DNA of 64,000 bases. It comes from Aphrophora alni. Its lineage: Eukaryota; Arthropoda; Insecta; Hemiptera; Aphrophoridae. The first letter of the stretch is position 1, and each line of letters starts with the position of its first letter. The stretch spans positions 81,616,890 to 81,680,889 of the forward strand of contig OY740774.1 in the NCBI GenBank assembly GCA_963513935.1, given 5' to 3'. The translations under genes and the position numbers were made by a program. The notes below the pieces were generated by a model, which did not search any database, was not told the origin of the DNA, and was given only the letters and a program-made list of their open reading frames with translations. This document shows, piece after piece, positions 1-32,273 of this stretch.

Positions 1-429
1 TACACATTACTCTTTAAAAGAACTAAAACTAATATTAATAAAATACTATGATTAATAGTGTGCCATTATAATAGTGTATTTTTGTTTACAAAATGTATTA
101 TGCTTGGAGTATAAATATAAGTAAGTTGAATGTTCTTTTGAATTTAAAATTATTGTAGCACTAGTGGTAGGCCAATGGAAGGTGCTACCATTTAAGTTGC
201 TACCACACAATGAAGTGGTAAACATAAAGCTTTTTGTAATTGAAACTTATTTAAAAAATGGTAACCCACAATTATTTATTCACCATGTCAAAGTAAGGCA
301 ATACGAAAGCGTTCGTGACAGGAAAAATATCCAGTAGTAAGGGTTGTTATTATTATATCTCCATGATATTCAACTATTCTCTGAGTGTAAGAAAATATAT
401 GTTGTCCTTGAATGTTTCGACCCAGACAA

Positions 430-957
430 AACTATGGATGTATGAGAACAAAAGGAGCGTGACTGGATGTCAAACATCTTGGTAAATGTTCCAACTGACA
501 CTACTATATTCTTTAATAACAATGCTTATTTTCACTTGTTGGTCTGTGTCAAAAAGACATTTTCATTATAGAGAATCTTTGACAACTCCAAAAGTGACCT
601 CTCTACCGTAAATGTTACTATTTGATGTGGTATCACATAATTAGAAATAATTGGACCATACTTTTTGAAGAAGGACATTTATAGTGACAGTTAAATCCCA
701 CTATTATGTAGGGATGTTACACATTTTCCCGGAGCTGAAACTCAACGAATTTGTAAATGTACTATTCCAATAAGATAGAGCCACTATACACAGTAAGGGC
801 ATCTAAAAGTTATAGAAATTTTTTTTGTCAGGACAACTCATCTCACTACTTGGTGATATTCCATAGCCGGGTCACTCACCAGATTAGGATTTCTTCACTG
901 GAAGATACCAGAAGACTGAAGTCTTTAAACTTAGGCCACAGGCAACTGACTAGGTAA
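430..957 (+). pseudogene. mariner-type transposase remnant (DDE region)
   Basis: Plus-strand reading, with several stops and frame breaks, gives VTIxCGITxLEIIGPYFLKK, then a block ending PxLCRDVTHFPGAE, and further on ISSLEDTRRLKSLNLGH. The WCGI-IIGPYFF-type block is characteristic of the catalytic region of mariner-like transposases common in arthropods. No terminal repeats were found. It lies in DDX1 intronic sequence and is not expressed as an intact protein. Confidence 0.45.
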
Positions 958-1855
958 GCATTGCAGAACTTTAAAGAGAGGTTTTAGAAGTGTACAGCTA
1001 GTGTAAAACAACAGTCATACAATATTCTTATTTCTTAAATGAAATAATATTTTGAATTGGATGAATGTTTCCATTTTTATTTACGTTCCAAAACTGGAAG
1101 ATCATTCACAACACATATAAAATCTTCTTTACAGCTAAAATATTTAATTGTGATTATATGTTTTTACAAAAAATGTAAGACATATTTATTTTTTGAACAG
1201 AATAGAAGAATACATAAATAAAGAATTTGATCTGTATTTTGTATATAAATTGTAAAAGTCAATGTGTAGTATATATAAATTACTATATGTCAAATGAACT
1301 AGTATAAAGAAAAAACCTCATTTTCTTAAAAATGACTAGACAAAATAAAGTGATTTAACTAATTTGTATGTTTTTATTAATACCCTACACTATGGTTATA
1401 TAATTTCTATTTTTGACAATGAACACAAAATTTTACCCTAAACCTATATACCCCCTTCCTTCTAAACTCCAATTAGATAAAGTTAATAAACTTGAAAGTA
1501 GACAAAAATAATTAAGGTACTTAAAACATTACTGTACACAATTTTGATTTTACTTCTTGAAACCATATTCAAAATATAAACAATACAAACTCCTCGGGGT
1601 ATACATTTCAGTCCAAAGGTAAACAAGGGTAAATCAACTTAATTTAAGCCCAGATATCAGTAACTAATTTTTGTTAGTGTCTTTCTACAGAAAATCATTA
1701 TAATAAATAATTTCAATATTCTTGATCTGGAGCCTAAACATTAAAAACAAATTTTACTCAAGTAAAATATCAAGATAAACTTTGACATAAAAAAGGAAAA
1801 TAAAAGTAATTACTCTTAGAATTTCAATAAATCAAAGTATAAATGAATAACCTAC
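958..1855. other. DDX1 intronic sequence, no feature seen
   Basis: AT-rich sequence with no splice-bounded coding block, repeat pair or RNA gene that I can support. The next DDX1 exon was specifically searched for here and not found. Confidence 0.6.
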
Positions 1856-20383
<18,528 letters not shown>

Positions 20384-20511
20384 TTCTGTAAACAAAGATA
20401 ATTAAATATATATTAAGCATTAAAAAAAAAAAAAAATCTTTACGTCTATACCTTATGTCCGTTAAGACTAATTAAAATGGGGGAGTAGGTAACATATACA
20501 AAATATAAGAT

Positions 20512-20578
20512 CATCAACTGTGTTCGAACTAGCAGAGAGATAAGTGGGCTCTGCCAAATGAGCTAAGCTGCAATACAA
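20512..20578 (-). repeat. tRNA-like SINE head
   Basis: The minus strand reads GCAGCTTAGCTCATTTGGCA and then GAGCCCACTTATCTCTCTGC, TAGTTCGAACACAG. TAGCTCATTTGG fits the A box and AGTTCGAACAC fits the B box at near-tRNA spacing. The acceptor ends do not pair convincingly, so a tRNA-derived SINE (or tRNA pseudogene) is more likely than a working tRNA. It sits just upstream of DDX1. Confidence 0.55.
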
Positions 20579-20723
20579 GGCATCATTAAAATAATAATAT
20601 AACTTTAATCTTTAAATTTACAACAATTTCGGTTTATGAAACTGATGTAAACCATAGTTATATAATACTGTATTGGCTTTTTCTTCTTTTATTTGGGGGG
20701 GGGGGTTTAATCTTTAAACATGT

Positions 20724-21066
20724 CAGCTACAGAGGTTTATTGTGGTCCGAAATAGAATCCCATAGGCCTAGAAGATTCATTACTTCTATGAACTTTACAA
20801 TATTCCAGACAAGGTTGTTTTCAGGAATTATCAAACCCCCTTTAAAAAATATAAATGTCTCAAACCTTTCCTGCTTAAAATGTTTACATTCAAAGAACTG
20901 TTGCTCTGCAGTTTCCTCTTGTAGACCACATTTCACAAAGAAGGGAGACTCCCCAGTAAATATGGTCATCCTGCGTTTACGCCATGGTGAAATCTTCCAT
21001 CTCTGTAATCTATCTACCAAGGGTGTGAAAATTCCAAGGGACTTTAACTGGATCTATACCTTTTTT
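20724..21066 (-). pseudogene. Non-LTR retrotransposon C-terminal fragment
   Basis: The minus strand encodes WRKRRMTIFTGESPFFVKCG, LQEETAEQQFFECKHFKQER, then NNLVWNIVKFIEVMNLLGLW before a stop at 20727. C-G-x-x-EET-x-E-x-x-FFEC-x-x-F-x-x-ER is the zinc-finger-like tail of jockey/R1-type reverse transcriptases (usual CG-x-xET-x-EH...C; the His is Gln here). The upstream part is cut off at the (CT)n array. Confidence 0.6.
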
Positions 21067-21094
21067 CATGATTCCTCTCTTTCATTTTCCCTAT

Positions 21095-24436
<3,342 letters not shown>

Positions 24437-24660
24437 GATGGTTATGCTGGACAGTATAAAAACTGCAAGAACTTTATTAATCTTTGCCATTACAATAAGG
24501 ACTCTAACTTGGAAGCCTCGTGGAGATTTTTCGCAACGAGCCATGGGAAGTCTCCCTGTGATGGAATCGGTGGGACTGTAAAGCGTTTAATTGCAAGAGA
24601 GAGTCTTCAAAATACTTCAGGAGATGCAATCAATAGTGTTGAAAGTTATGAGCTTTTGTA
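24437..24660 (+). pseudogene. Transposon-derived protein fragment (CDGIGGTVKR type)
   Basis: The frame reads GYAGQYKNCKNFINLCHYNK, ASWRFFATSHGKSPCDGIGG, TVKRLIARESLQNTSGDAIN, then breaks. The block ATSHGKxPCDGIGGTVKR recurs in many insect predicted proteins thought to be mobile-element derived (from memory; class not certain). No start, end or terminal repeats were found. It stops about 120 bp before the gypsy integrase fragment. Confidence 0.5.
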
Positions 24661-25076
24661 CGTCTAAGATAGACAATGTTCATTTCTGGCTTTTGGAAAA
24701 AGAAACGTTATTAGAAACCTGTCAACAGTTAGAGACAAGATATTCTAAAGCGAAACCCAATTCCACCAATTCAAGGCCGACAGTTTGAGTCTGACATATA
24801 TAAGAGAGTCACACAGCTACTGGTCATGAGTAAGCTACGAACTACTGCTTAAATCCACAGAGTAACGGATGCATAGAATGTTGGCACCAGTTGTTCAAGA
24901 CCGAACTTATGGCCCAACTTGATGAATCAAGTGGACACTATATTTGCATACTGTATTATTAGGTCTCAGATCAGCGGTTCGACAACTGGAGGGTACTATC
25001 ATAGCAGAGAACCTGTATGGACAGCCCTTGAGGGTTCCTGGAGAATTCTTCGGCATAACAGAATCTTGTAAGAACC

Positions 25077-25742
25077 TGTTAGGATTGTGTATGTATATAT
25101 TGTGTATATTAAATGTATTGTAATCAAATAAAGAATAGAATAAGTATAATAAATACAAAATATAATAAATGTATTAGAATAAGGAGGAACATATGAAAAC
25201 TAGAATGAGAGCCAGCTTTTGCGAAATAATTCAAAAAGTGTTGAAATGCTTGCCTTGCGAGTATGATCACCGACACACATTACAGAAGTGCATATAAGCC
25301 CTTAATGAAGTAGAGACGCAGCCAGTCTTTGTGAAACGTATCGCCGAGGGAGCGATAGAGAATTGCCGGGCAGGGAACGACAGAGGGAGATTCAGCAGAA
25401 CATCCAAGAGTCTCCACAGTAAAAAGGAGTGAACAAACATTTGTGTATAGAGTGATCTGGCAATCGTCTCAAAAGTAAAGTAGATTCATGAAAGAACAAC
25501 AGTGGAGTCATTCTGGTTTTTAATATGTAAAAGTAGATGAAATTTGATTTCAATGTATTTTTAAGATAAACCCTTAAGTTGATCAGATAGGTTGATACTT
25601 GATATTATCATAGTAAGAGAGTCAATTTAAAGATAAAGATATTTGGAGTAGATAAATAATATAATAAATATTGAATACAAAACTGAACCACTGATGCATT
25701 TTTTAATCAAGACCCAGGGCTAATAAAGCAAAATTCCTAACA
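25077..25742. mobile_element. Solo LTR (666 bp) inserted in gypsy pol
   Basis: Begins TGTTAGGATTG and ends AATTCCTAACA, so the ends are the inverted repeat TGTTAGGA/TCCTAACA with canonical TG...CA. Flanks are GAACC (25072-25076) and GACCC (25743-25747), a 5-bp target duplication with one mismatch. Removing it brings the integrase block and the Pol C-terminus back together. Interior has an AATAAA-like run (ATCAAATAAAGAATAG) early and no ORF. Confidence 0.75.
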
Positions 25743-26034
25743 GACCCCAATGCTGCACTTACTATATTTCATTAGGAAATGACTTGTCTACGTAACAAGA
25801 AGTGTCGAAAACCATTCATTAGCAAAAGCTTAGTTACAAGTTTTCACTTTTCCTATGAAATCACACAGTAAGGAGAGCACTACAAAGTTCATACATTGGG
25901 CCACACAAGGTCATTGAAAAGGACGAAAAAACAATGGATCTACAAGTTCCTAACAGATATGTGCGAGTTTCAATAGACAGAGTAAAACCTGCTTATCTCC
26001 TAACTGAGGAAGAAGATACTAGTCAGCCCTAATT

Positions 26035-26160
26035 ATGCCACATAAGGTCATTGAAAGAGACGACAAAACAATGTATCTGCAACTTCCTAATCGATGTTAG
26101 TGGGAGTTTCAATAGACAGAATAAAACCTGCATATCTCCTAAATGAAGAAACTAGTCAGC
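26035..26160 (+). repeat. Second tandem copy of gypsy Pol C-terminal segment
   Basis: Nearly repeats 25896-26030: CACATAAGGTCATTGAAA-GA, ACAAT-G-ATCT-CAA-TTCC, TCAATAGACAGA-TAAAACCT, then ACTAGTCAGCCCT. The copies differ by a handful of bases and small indels; the second runs on into CAGCCGGCAGTCAAGCATG and a TRFARIMRPF-type tail, so the duplication arose inside the element. Confidence 0.8.
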
Positions 26161-26330
26161 CCTCATTATGCCAGCCGGCAGTCAAGCATGAAAAACAAAC
26201 AGACATCCCAAGTACATATACAACTAGATTTGCACGAATAATGAGGCCATTCACCCAATTACAGGTGGACAAGTTATTATTGGGTAGCCTACAAAGGTAC
26301 ACCATTGGAAATATTTATAAAAGCAAAAAA

Positions 26331-27269
26331 TTATATATATATTCTACATTACGACATGGGGAAAATTAGTAACAACAACTTGAACCGAGTGCCAACCACT
26401 AAGGTAAGGGACACACCCCTACCTGAGATTTGGGAACAAACCGTAATCCCAATGATACAGCCTGTCTCCCATTGTTGATCCACCCTACATGCCTCAAAGT
26501 ATAGAGGCAAGTACGTCTATCAACATAACTATGCCTAAGAGCCAAGGGACCCAGACACCCCACAAACGGTGGAAAAAGAATATTGGACATGGTAAGTTCC
26601 ATTAATCATAAATACGTGTTTGTCATAATGGACATGACATGTTATTGAATTTGTCTGAAAAGAATGATCAGGCTAGGTTAAGTTATCCCTATTATTTTTC
26701 CACTCTACCATAATTTTCATATATTTTTGGAAAGTTAAAATAAATTTTTTTAAAAGTTATTGTATTATTATAACAATGTATTGTTAATAAAGTACAAATG
26801 AAGTTTGAGCAATAGGGGAGGAGGAACAAAATAGACCCGAACCAATATTGGGAAAATCTAATTTTGTATTTTCTTAATGGCAACTACTCCCACTTTTTGA
26901 TTTATTGAAAATCAAAATAAAAGTCCCAAGATATAGTCAAAATTTGTTGGACTTAAGGGACCTAAAAATTGATATATTACAAAAAATTTGACATCGATTT
27001 GACCCATTACATAACTTTCTCTATACTAAGCAAGTTTAATAAGCATATGTGAAAAGTTAAATATTGACAATAAAGTGGAACGTTTTTATGTTGCCTTCCT
27101 ATTATATGAAACTACTAATATGATCCTTAGCAAGAGTGAGTACGCTAAGTATACAATAGAATAAGTCAAGTAAGGTTAAATTCTTGTGAATTCTTTACAA
27201 ATTCTGCTATTTACTTTTTCATATTATATATAAAGAACGTTATGTTAAAAAAAATTGATGTTGAGTTTT
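26331..27269. other. Intergenic, no gene seen
   Basis: 26380-26600 is less AT-rich than its surroundings (ACCGAGTGCCAACCACTAAG, ACACACCCCTACCTGAGATT) and could be LTR or SINE sequence following the gypsy fragment, but has no recognisable box or end. The rest is AT-rich. Confidence 0.4.
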
Positions 27270-27450
27270 TTTGCTGAGATCTCCGTTTTGAGATCCCTCC
27301 TGAGTCCAAAATGAGGTTTTTGGAATGATGTGCGTTTGTCATGTGTGCAGTGTACTCTACAGCCCAAACATGTGGACCAATCTTAACCAAAGATTTGATA
27401 TGTCTGATATTTTTGCTAAATCTCAGACCATCTTGGTTCATTATCTCAAA
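27270..27450 (+). repeat. Dispersed repeat (GAGTCCAAAATGAGGTTTTTGG type)
   Basis: The block TTTTGAGATCCCTCCTGAGT, CCAAAATGAGGTTTTTGGAA, TGATG...GTTTGTCATGTG, TACTCTACAGCCC matches 10165-10310, 15236-15325 and 41510-41600 in the same orientation. Non-coding; the family was not identified. Confidence 0.6.
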
Positions 27451-27654
27451 AACACAAAATTAAATTTTTCTCAAAATCTGCTCAAATGATTTTGATCAAT
27501 TTTTCTCAAGCGTAGCCTTTAAGGACAGCCCCCCCCCCTGCAAAAAACACACAATGGTTGCTATCTCTCCAAAAATGCCAGTTAGTGAGTTATTGGTAAA
27601 AACCATAAATTCTGCCATAGGGTTGTTATAAAAGATGTAATTTCTCAAAATTGA

Positions 27655-27846
27655 AGTACCAAAATACATTAGTTTAGTAGAAAATAAGAAATATAAAGTA
27701 CGAAATCCAGGTCTAGTCAGGCTAATATGTATGACTACATTCGTCAAGTTAGTAAATGTGTGATTGTTTGTTTAATATTATGACGTTGTATGATTGAAGA
27801 ATCATAAGAAATAGGTTTGAGTAGTGACTATATACATGCATATATA
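27655..27846 (+). repeat. (TA)n-ended repeat family, copy R1
   Basis: Shares GTACCAAAATACATTAGTTT, AGTxGAAAATAA-AAAT, CCAGGTCTxGT and TATGACTACATTCGT with the reverse complement of 30222-30480, and ends in TAGTGACTATATA next to (CA)n(TA)n. The frame that reads VPKYISLVENKK and, after a shift, MYDYIRQV is conserved in the other copy. Family not recognised. Confidence 0.65.
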
Positions 27847-27847
27847 G

Positions 27848-27848
<1 letters not shown>

Positions 27849-27913
<65 letters not shown>
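27849..27913. repeat. (CA)n(TA)n microsatellite
   Basis: About 13 CA units followed by about 20 TA units, directly abutting the truncated 5' end of the LINE. Confidence 0.97.
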
Positions 27914-27916
<3 letters not shown>

Positions 27917-29747
27917 CGCCAGGGTTCGACCGCATACCTTATGAATTTTATAAACAAGCTCCAGACAAATTAATTGAAATTGTTCTAAAAATGTTTAATT
28001 TAATTTGGGATAATGGGAAAGTGCCGATTAGTTTTAAAAAATCTATTGTATATCCATTACACAAAAAAGGTGATGTTAATGATGTAAGCAACTATAGAGG
28101 TATTTGTTTTATTGATGCTATCGCCAAACTTTTTACGGGTATAATTTTAAACAGGTTAGAAAAATGGGTTAGGGAAAACAATATATTAAATGAGTACCAA
28201 GCGGGGTTTAGGAAAGGTTATTCCACCATTGACAATATATTCAATCTCATGTCTATGATAAATCTGAGGCTCGCATTAAACAAGGGAAAGCTTTATTGTT
28301 TTTTGTTGATTTTTCTGCGGCCTTTGATAGGATAGATCGAAAGTCATTGTTTTATAAACTATATTCTCTGGGAGTGTCTACAAAAATTGTGAGGATTTTA
28401 CAAAGTTTGTATAATGGTACTGCAGCAGGGGTTTGGTGTGGGGAGGGGGTGTCCAATTGTTTTGAAACAAGCAAGGGCTTAAGGCAGGGATGTCTGTTAA
28501 GTCCACTGTTATTCTCTTTATTTATAAACGACTTGCACGAGGTTCTAGGAGGCGGTTGTCAGTTCGGTGACACGAAGATCAGAGTGTTGTTATATGCTGA
28601 TGACATTGTGTTGCTGGCCCCTGCTCCTGTAGTATTGCAATATATGATAACAAATTTAGAAAGATATTGTGACGCTTGGAATTTGAAAATAAATTTGGAC
28701 AAATCTAAAATTATGGTCTTTCGAAATGGGGGGAAATTATCGTCTCATGAGCGATGGTTTTATAAAGGTGAACGGATTGAATGTGTCAACAAGTATAAAT
28801 ATCTAGGTCTGACTCTGACACCAGCATTGTCTTTACAATGTCATTTTGAAGAGAAACTGTCAGCATCTAAAAATGCCATCAATCATGCTTGGGTAAATTT
28901 GTTAGGCCATGCAAGTATTACCCTATTAACTAAATCGGAATGTTTTAAAGCTGTAGCCAGGTCAATCATGTGTTACGGAGCCCAAGTGTGGGGATATCGG
29001 GAACATGATTCGGTAGAACAGCTGTTACGTTTTTTTATCAAACGGATTCTGTGTCTGCCACAAAACACACCTAACTATATGTTGTATTTGGAGACAAATT
29101 TTGAAAAATTATTTGTTTTTGCTTTTAAGTTACATTTTAAATACATAATAAAAGTGCTGGACATGGCCGATAACCGTCTACCTAATATTTTATCAAAAGA
29201 AATAATTAGGAAAAATCTATTTTGGTTTCGAGAGTGGCAGTATTTGGCTGAAAGGCATTCTGTGCCGTTATCAGCTGATGCGGGACTATGGCGGGGGCAA
29301 CTGATGACCTTATGGCAAGCGATAAGGGACGATGCTAGGCAGAAATGTATACAAGCCGCTAGGACAAGTCAGTACCATGCCTTATACAGAGAGGTAGACT
29401 ATGACCTAGGCGATAAAACTTATTTTAGAGAGGAATTTAATTCAAAATTAATTGGATGGGTTTTCAAGTGTAGGGGAGATTTGCTTCATTTAAATTATAA
29501 ACCTTGGGTCAGGGAACAAAATTATAATTGCTCTCTTTGTAATTTAAATCAGTTCGAGGATACATACCATTTTATCGGAAAATGTCCAATTTTAAAGGAT
29601 TTCAGATTTAGGTGGTTCAAAACGCATGAACTAAGTAAGGAAGAGGTTTTAAAGTATTTAAATGGGCACGATTGGGTGCGGCTTGCAAAATTTTCTCAAC
29701 AAGCTTGGCAATACAGATGGGCTTTAATTCAAGAATTTAATTTCTAA
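27914..29747 (+). pseudogene. LINE reverse transcriptase, one frameshift
   Basis: Motifs in order: KAPGFDRIP, NYRGICF, LNEYQAGFRKGYSTIDN (fingers), then a frame change near 28285, FFVDFSAAFDRIDR, GLRQGCLLSPLLFSLFINDL, YADD catalytic motif (LLYADDIVLLAP, about 28590-28625), and NLDKSKIMVFRNGG with YKYLGLTL (thumb). The C-terminus has C-x2-C...H-x4-C (CSLCNLNQFEDTYHFIGKCP). The 483-codon second frame to 29747 is uninterrupted, so the copy is young apart from the single shift. Clade not assigned. Confidence 0.92.
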
Positions 29748-30169
29748 TTCCCTATCGGGACGTCTATACATTTTTAAACTTTTGTTTCCACATGTTTTCC
29801 AAATTGTAAGATATTTTCCGTTTTGTAATTTAATACCGCAAATATAAATTTTTTAAAGATTATATTTGATGCAAATATTGGTAGTCCAGATTTGTTTTTA
29901 AATACATGTTTTCTAAAGTTATTTGTTTCTTATTAAGATCATCAAATGTGTGTAATGTGTTAATTTCTTTGATGTAATATGTGATTGTGTTTGAAAATTT
30001 CTACCCAACCAAGCAGACAGCCTAATCAGCTATGCTTTTAAAATGCAATTATAAATATTTTAAGTTTATGGTTTGGAACAAGTTTAGTAATATAAAATTT
30101 AACAAAAATATTGTAATGGAATATTTTTGTTGCGAAATAAAGCATTTTTTCATTCATTCATTCATTTCA

Positions 30170-30172
<3 letters not shown>
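27914..30172 (+). mobile_element. Non-LTR retrotransposon (LINE), 5'-truncated, with 3' UTR and (CATT)n tail
   Basis: Begins abruptly within the reverse transcriptase at KAPGFDRIPYEFYKQAP and ends with a 425-bp 3' UTR and ATAAAGCATTTTTTCATTCA followed by CATT repeats, the simple-repeat tail typical of several LINE clades. The 5' part (ORF1, endonuclease) is absent, as expected of incomplete reverse transcription. It lies between (TA)n tracts that separate inverted copies R1 and R2. Confidence 0.9.

Positions 30173-30221
<49 letters not shown>
30173..30221. repeat. (AT)n microsatellite after LINE tail
   Basis: Pure AT repeat between the LINE (CATT)n tail and inverted repeat copy R2. Confidence 0.97.
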
Positions 30222-30224
<3 letters not shown>

Positions 30225-30480
30225 ACATAGCCAAACCTAATAAAACAACCAAGCGTTGGTACATTCAATAACTTTACGAATGTAGTCATACAAATTAATG
30301 TAGATATTCGTAGTAACCCAACCAGACCTGTATTTAGTACTTTTACATTTTTTATTTTCGACTAAACTAATGTATTTTGGTACTCTAGAAGTGTATTCCG
30401 ACATCAAATATGATCTAATTGTTTCTAAATATGGTAGGTAGTAAAACAATTTCAACAATTTTCTCACCTAAATATCAGGA
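30222..30480 (-). repeat. (TA)n-ended repeat family, copy R2 (inverted to R1)
   Basis: On the minus strand a 76-codon frame (30467-30237) reads RKLLKLFYYLPYLETIRSYL, MSEYTSRVPKYISLVENKKC, then YRSGWVTTN and LYDYIRKVIEC, followed by GGTTTGGCTATGTGACTATA and (TA)n. The frame matches R1, and parts match R3 and R4. Protein function unknown; no known domain recognised. Confidence 0.6.
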
Positions 30481-30757
30481 CAGACTACAATGCCCAATTA
30501 GCCCAATACTGGAGCTATGAATATTATATCCTTTGCAAGAGTGTGTTTGTAGCATATAGTCTTCTACTAAAATTAATTTGATCAAATCTATATATATTTA
30601 CTTTGGACAAATGTATGTACTTTTTGAGAGTGTTGTTTCCTTGTTTGAAATTTAGTAGCCCTAGACCATTGAATAATTGGAACTTTGATTAGGCCTATAA
30701 TTTTTCTTTTGTTGTTTAAAAGGAAAAGACCTTGCGGTCATCATCGCCTAAATAAAA

Positions 30758-30905
30758 AAAGAAAGACAAAATACTCGAGAACCCTAGCCCTCGAATATTC
30801 TAATAGTATCAGGATTGGACAAGAGAGACCTAATAAGAAAGATGAAAGAGAGGAATCTACCCAAAGACTAGTTGACGAAAGGTGTAGGCCTAGATTTTAT
30901 TTAGC
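30758..30905 (+). repeat. Dispersed repeat, copy 2 (partner at 5866-6012)
   Basis: Same block order as the 5866 copy. Here the frame stays open for 140 codons (30685-31107; KRPCGHHRLNKKRKTKYSRT...), but the 5866 copy is not open in that frame, which argues against coding. Confidence 0.5.
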
Positions 30906-31905
30906 TAGAGATTTCGGGATTACATACTCGCTATACATGAACACCAGTGAATTCTCAAAAAAGTCTGTAATTGGTGTTGTAAATACCTTCTGTTGTAACA
31001 ATTTCATTACCTTTTATTACAGCGTACACTTTTTATATCTTATAATACCTTATTTCACATCAAAATCATCAACGTTAATACTAATTACTATTTCATCAAA
31101 TCACTGAATGTATGATCGATTGTTGAAATTCACATCGCTCTTTGAGACCTAGTAAAGGAACTACAGGTAAGGGAAATTAAATTACCAGACCTTCAGTTCA
31201 TTTACTAGGTCTGGTTTAGGTCAATATATATTTACACAGTGACCTGTTGAGACCACTATGAACTATGAACTCGACGTATCAACTATAGTTAACTTGTCAA
31301 AAGACATGTAATGCGCATGTGTCCAACAACACGCTATTATCGCAACCTCACATGGTCAAGAATTTGTCATGACAAATAATATTTATGGTAAATATGCAGG
31401 AGACATATCCGATCAATTTAAGTACGAAATCTCTACAATCGAAGTCTTCAAAATTGTGTTTTTTCGATACATTTGATCATTCTGAACAAAACTAGTAACT
31501 TTTATGTTTCTCAATTCATTATTTCTGTCCAAAAACAGTGATTTAAATTGATTGTTTTATGACATTTCGAGGTTATTTCGACACATATTTTATCATTAAA
31601 GTAAAATCTATCAATATTGTTTTATTCTGCACGGAAAATAGTTTTGTTTTAAGAACTGTCACCATGAAGAACTGTCAAACTAAGTATCATTTAGTATCAA
31701 TCATGTTGTGTAATAAGTGCGAACTACTCCTCTTTGTAAAAAAATCGCAAAAAGAATCAGTAACCTTCTTTGTAAACAATTATCTACTAGCAATATATAT
31801 ATATAATTTTAATAATAAATATGAAGCAATGACACTTGGCGAACATATTCTTTCGTTATCAGAGCTGTATTTAACCAAACAACAGCTAGATTTCCTTGTT
31901 TTTTA

Positions 31906-32165
31906 TGTGTTATTCAACAATGAAGAAATGCATTTATGAACTTGAAACTTTTATTGTGACAAATAATATGATCTTATCCTTTGATTACAAGGTAAATTAT
32001 ACTTATAATTTTTTATATAAAAATCGGAGGACGAGGTACAACCGATATTTACCCATTGCAATCTATGTACAGTAGTGATGTGCTGGAACAGGTTATTTCT
32101 TATGATCGCTTGTTCTATTAACTCTGTTAAGTGACTCTATATATTTATTACACATGCGTATTACC
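31906..32165 (-). repeat. (TA)n-ended repeat family, copy R4 (rearranged)
   Basis: 31915-32060 matches 33385-33525 directly (GAAATGCATTT...GACTTGAAA...ATAATATGATCT-ATCC...AAAATCGxAGGACGA, GATATTTACC). 32100-32165 matches 33210-33290 in inverse (CGCTTGTTCTATTAACTCTG, TATATATTTATTA, TTATTATTATTA). Minus-strand reading YLP-x3-RIRSYYLSQ-x-KFQVHKCIS parallels R2. Confidence 0.6.
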
Positions 32166-32189
32166 CTTTATTATTATTATCAAACACAC

Positions 32190-32273
32190 ATATATATATA
32201 TATAGCCACCTGACTTGACCTTGCGTTATGTAATTTAGTCTTTATTAGGTCATCAGGTGGCTATATATATATA
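32190..32273. repeat. Short (TA)n foldback
   Basis: TATATATATAGCCACCTGA and its complement TCAGGTGGCTATATATATA flank 40 bp (CTTGACCTTGCG...ATTAGG). Same AGGTGRCTATATA tail as the R copies, placed immediately left of the large palindrome. Confidence 0.7.

Larger units (their letters stand above)
24778..26330 (+). pseudogene. Ty3/gypsy pol remnant (integrase to C-terminus), interrupted and duplicated
   Basis: Broken frames give SDIYKRVTQLLVMSKLRTTA, NPQSNGCIECWHQLFKTELM, then LLGLRSAVRQLEGTIIAENL, YGQPLRVPGEFF (integrase core and the usual LRxA...YGxPLRVPGEFF block). After an inserted solo LTR (25077-25742) it continues with a RRALQSSYIGPHKVIEKDEK-like block and RVSIDRVKPAYLL, the normal end of gypsy Pol. 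That last segment occurs twice in tandem (about 25896-26030 and 26038-26160). No reverse transcriptase, protease or own LTRs are visible. Confidence 0.8.

Noticed and set aside
20512..20578. Functional tRNA gene
   Set aside because: A and B boxes fit, but acceptor and anticodon stems do not pair convincingly.
30685..31107. 140-codon ORF starting in a Lys/Arg-rich stretch
   Set aside because: Its first part lies in a dispersed repeat whose other copy (5866) is not open in this frame, so coding is unlikely.
31559..31939. 126-codon ORF
   Set aside because: AT-driven composition, no recognised motif, and it overlaps repeat copy R4 on the other strand.
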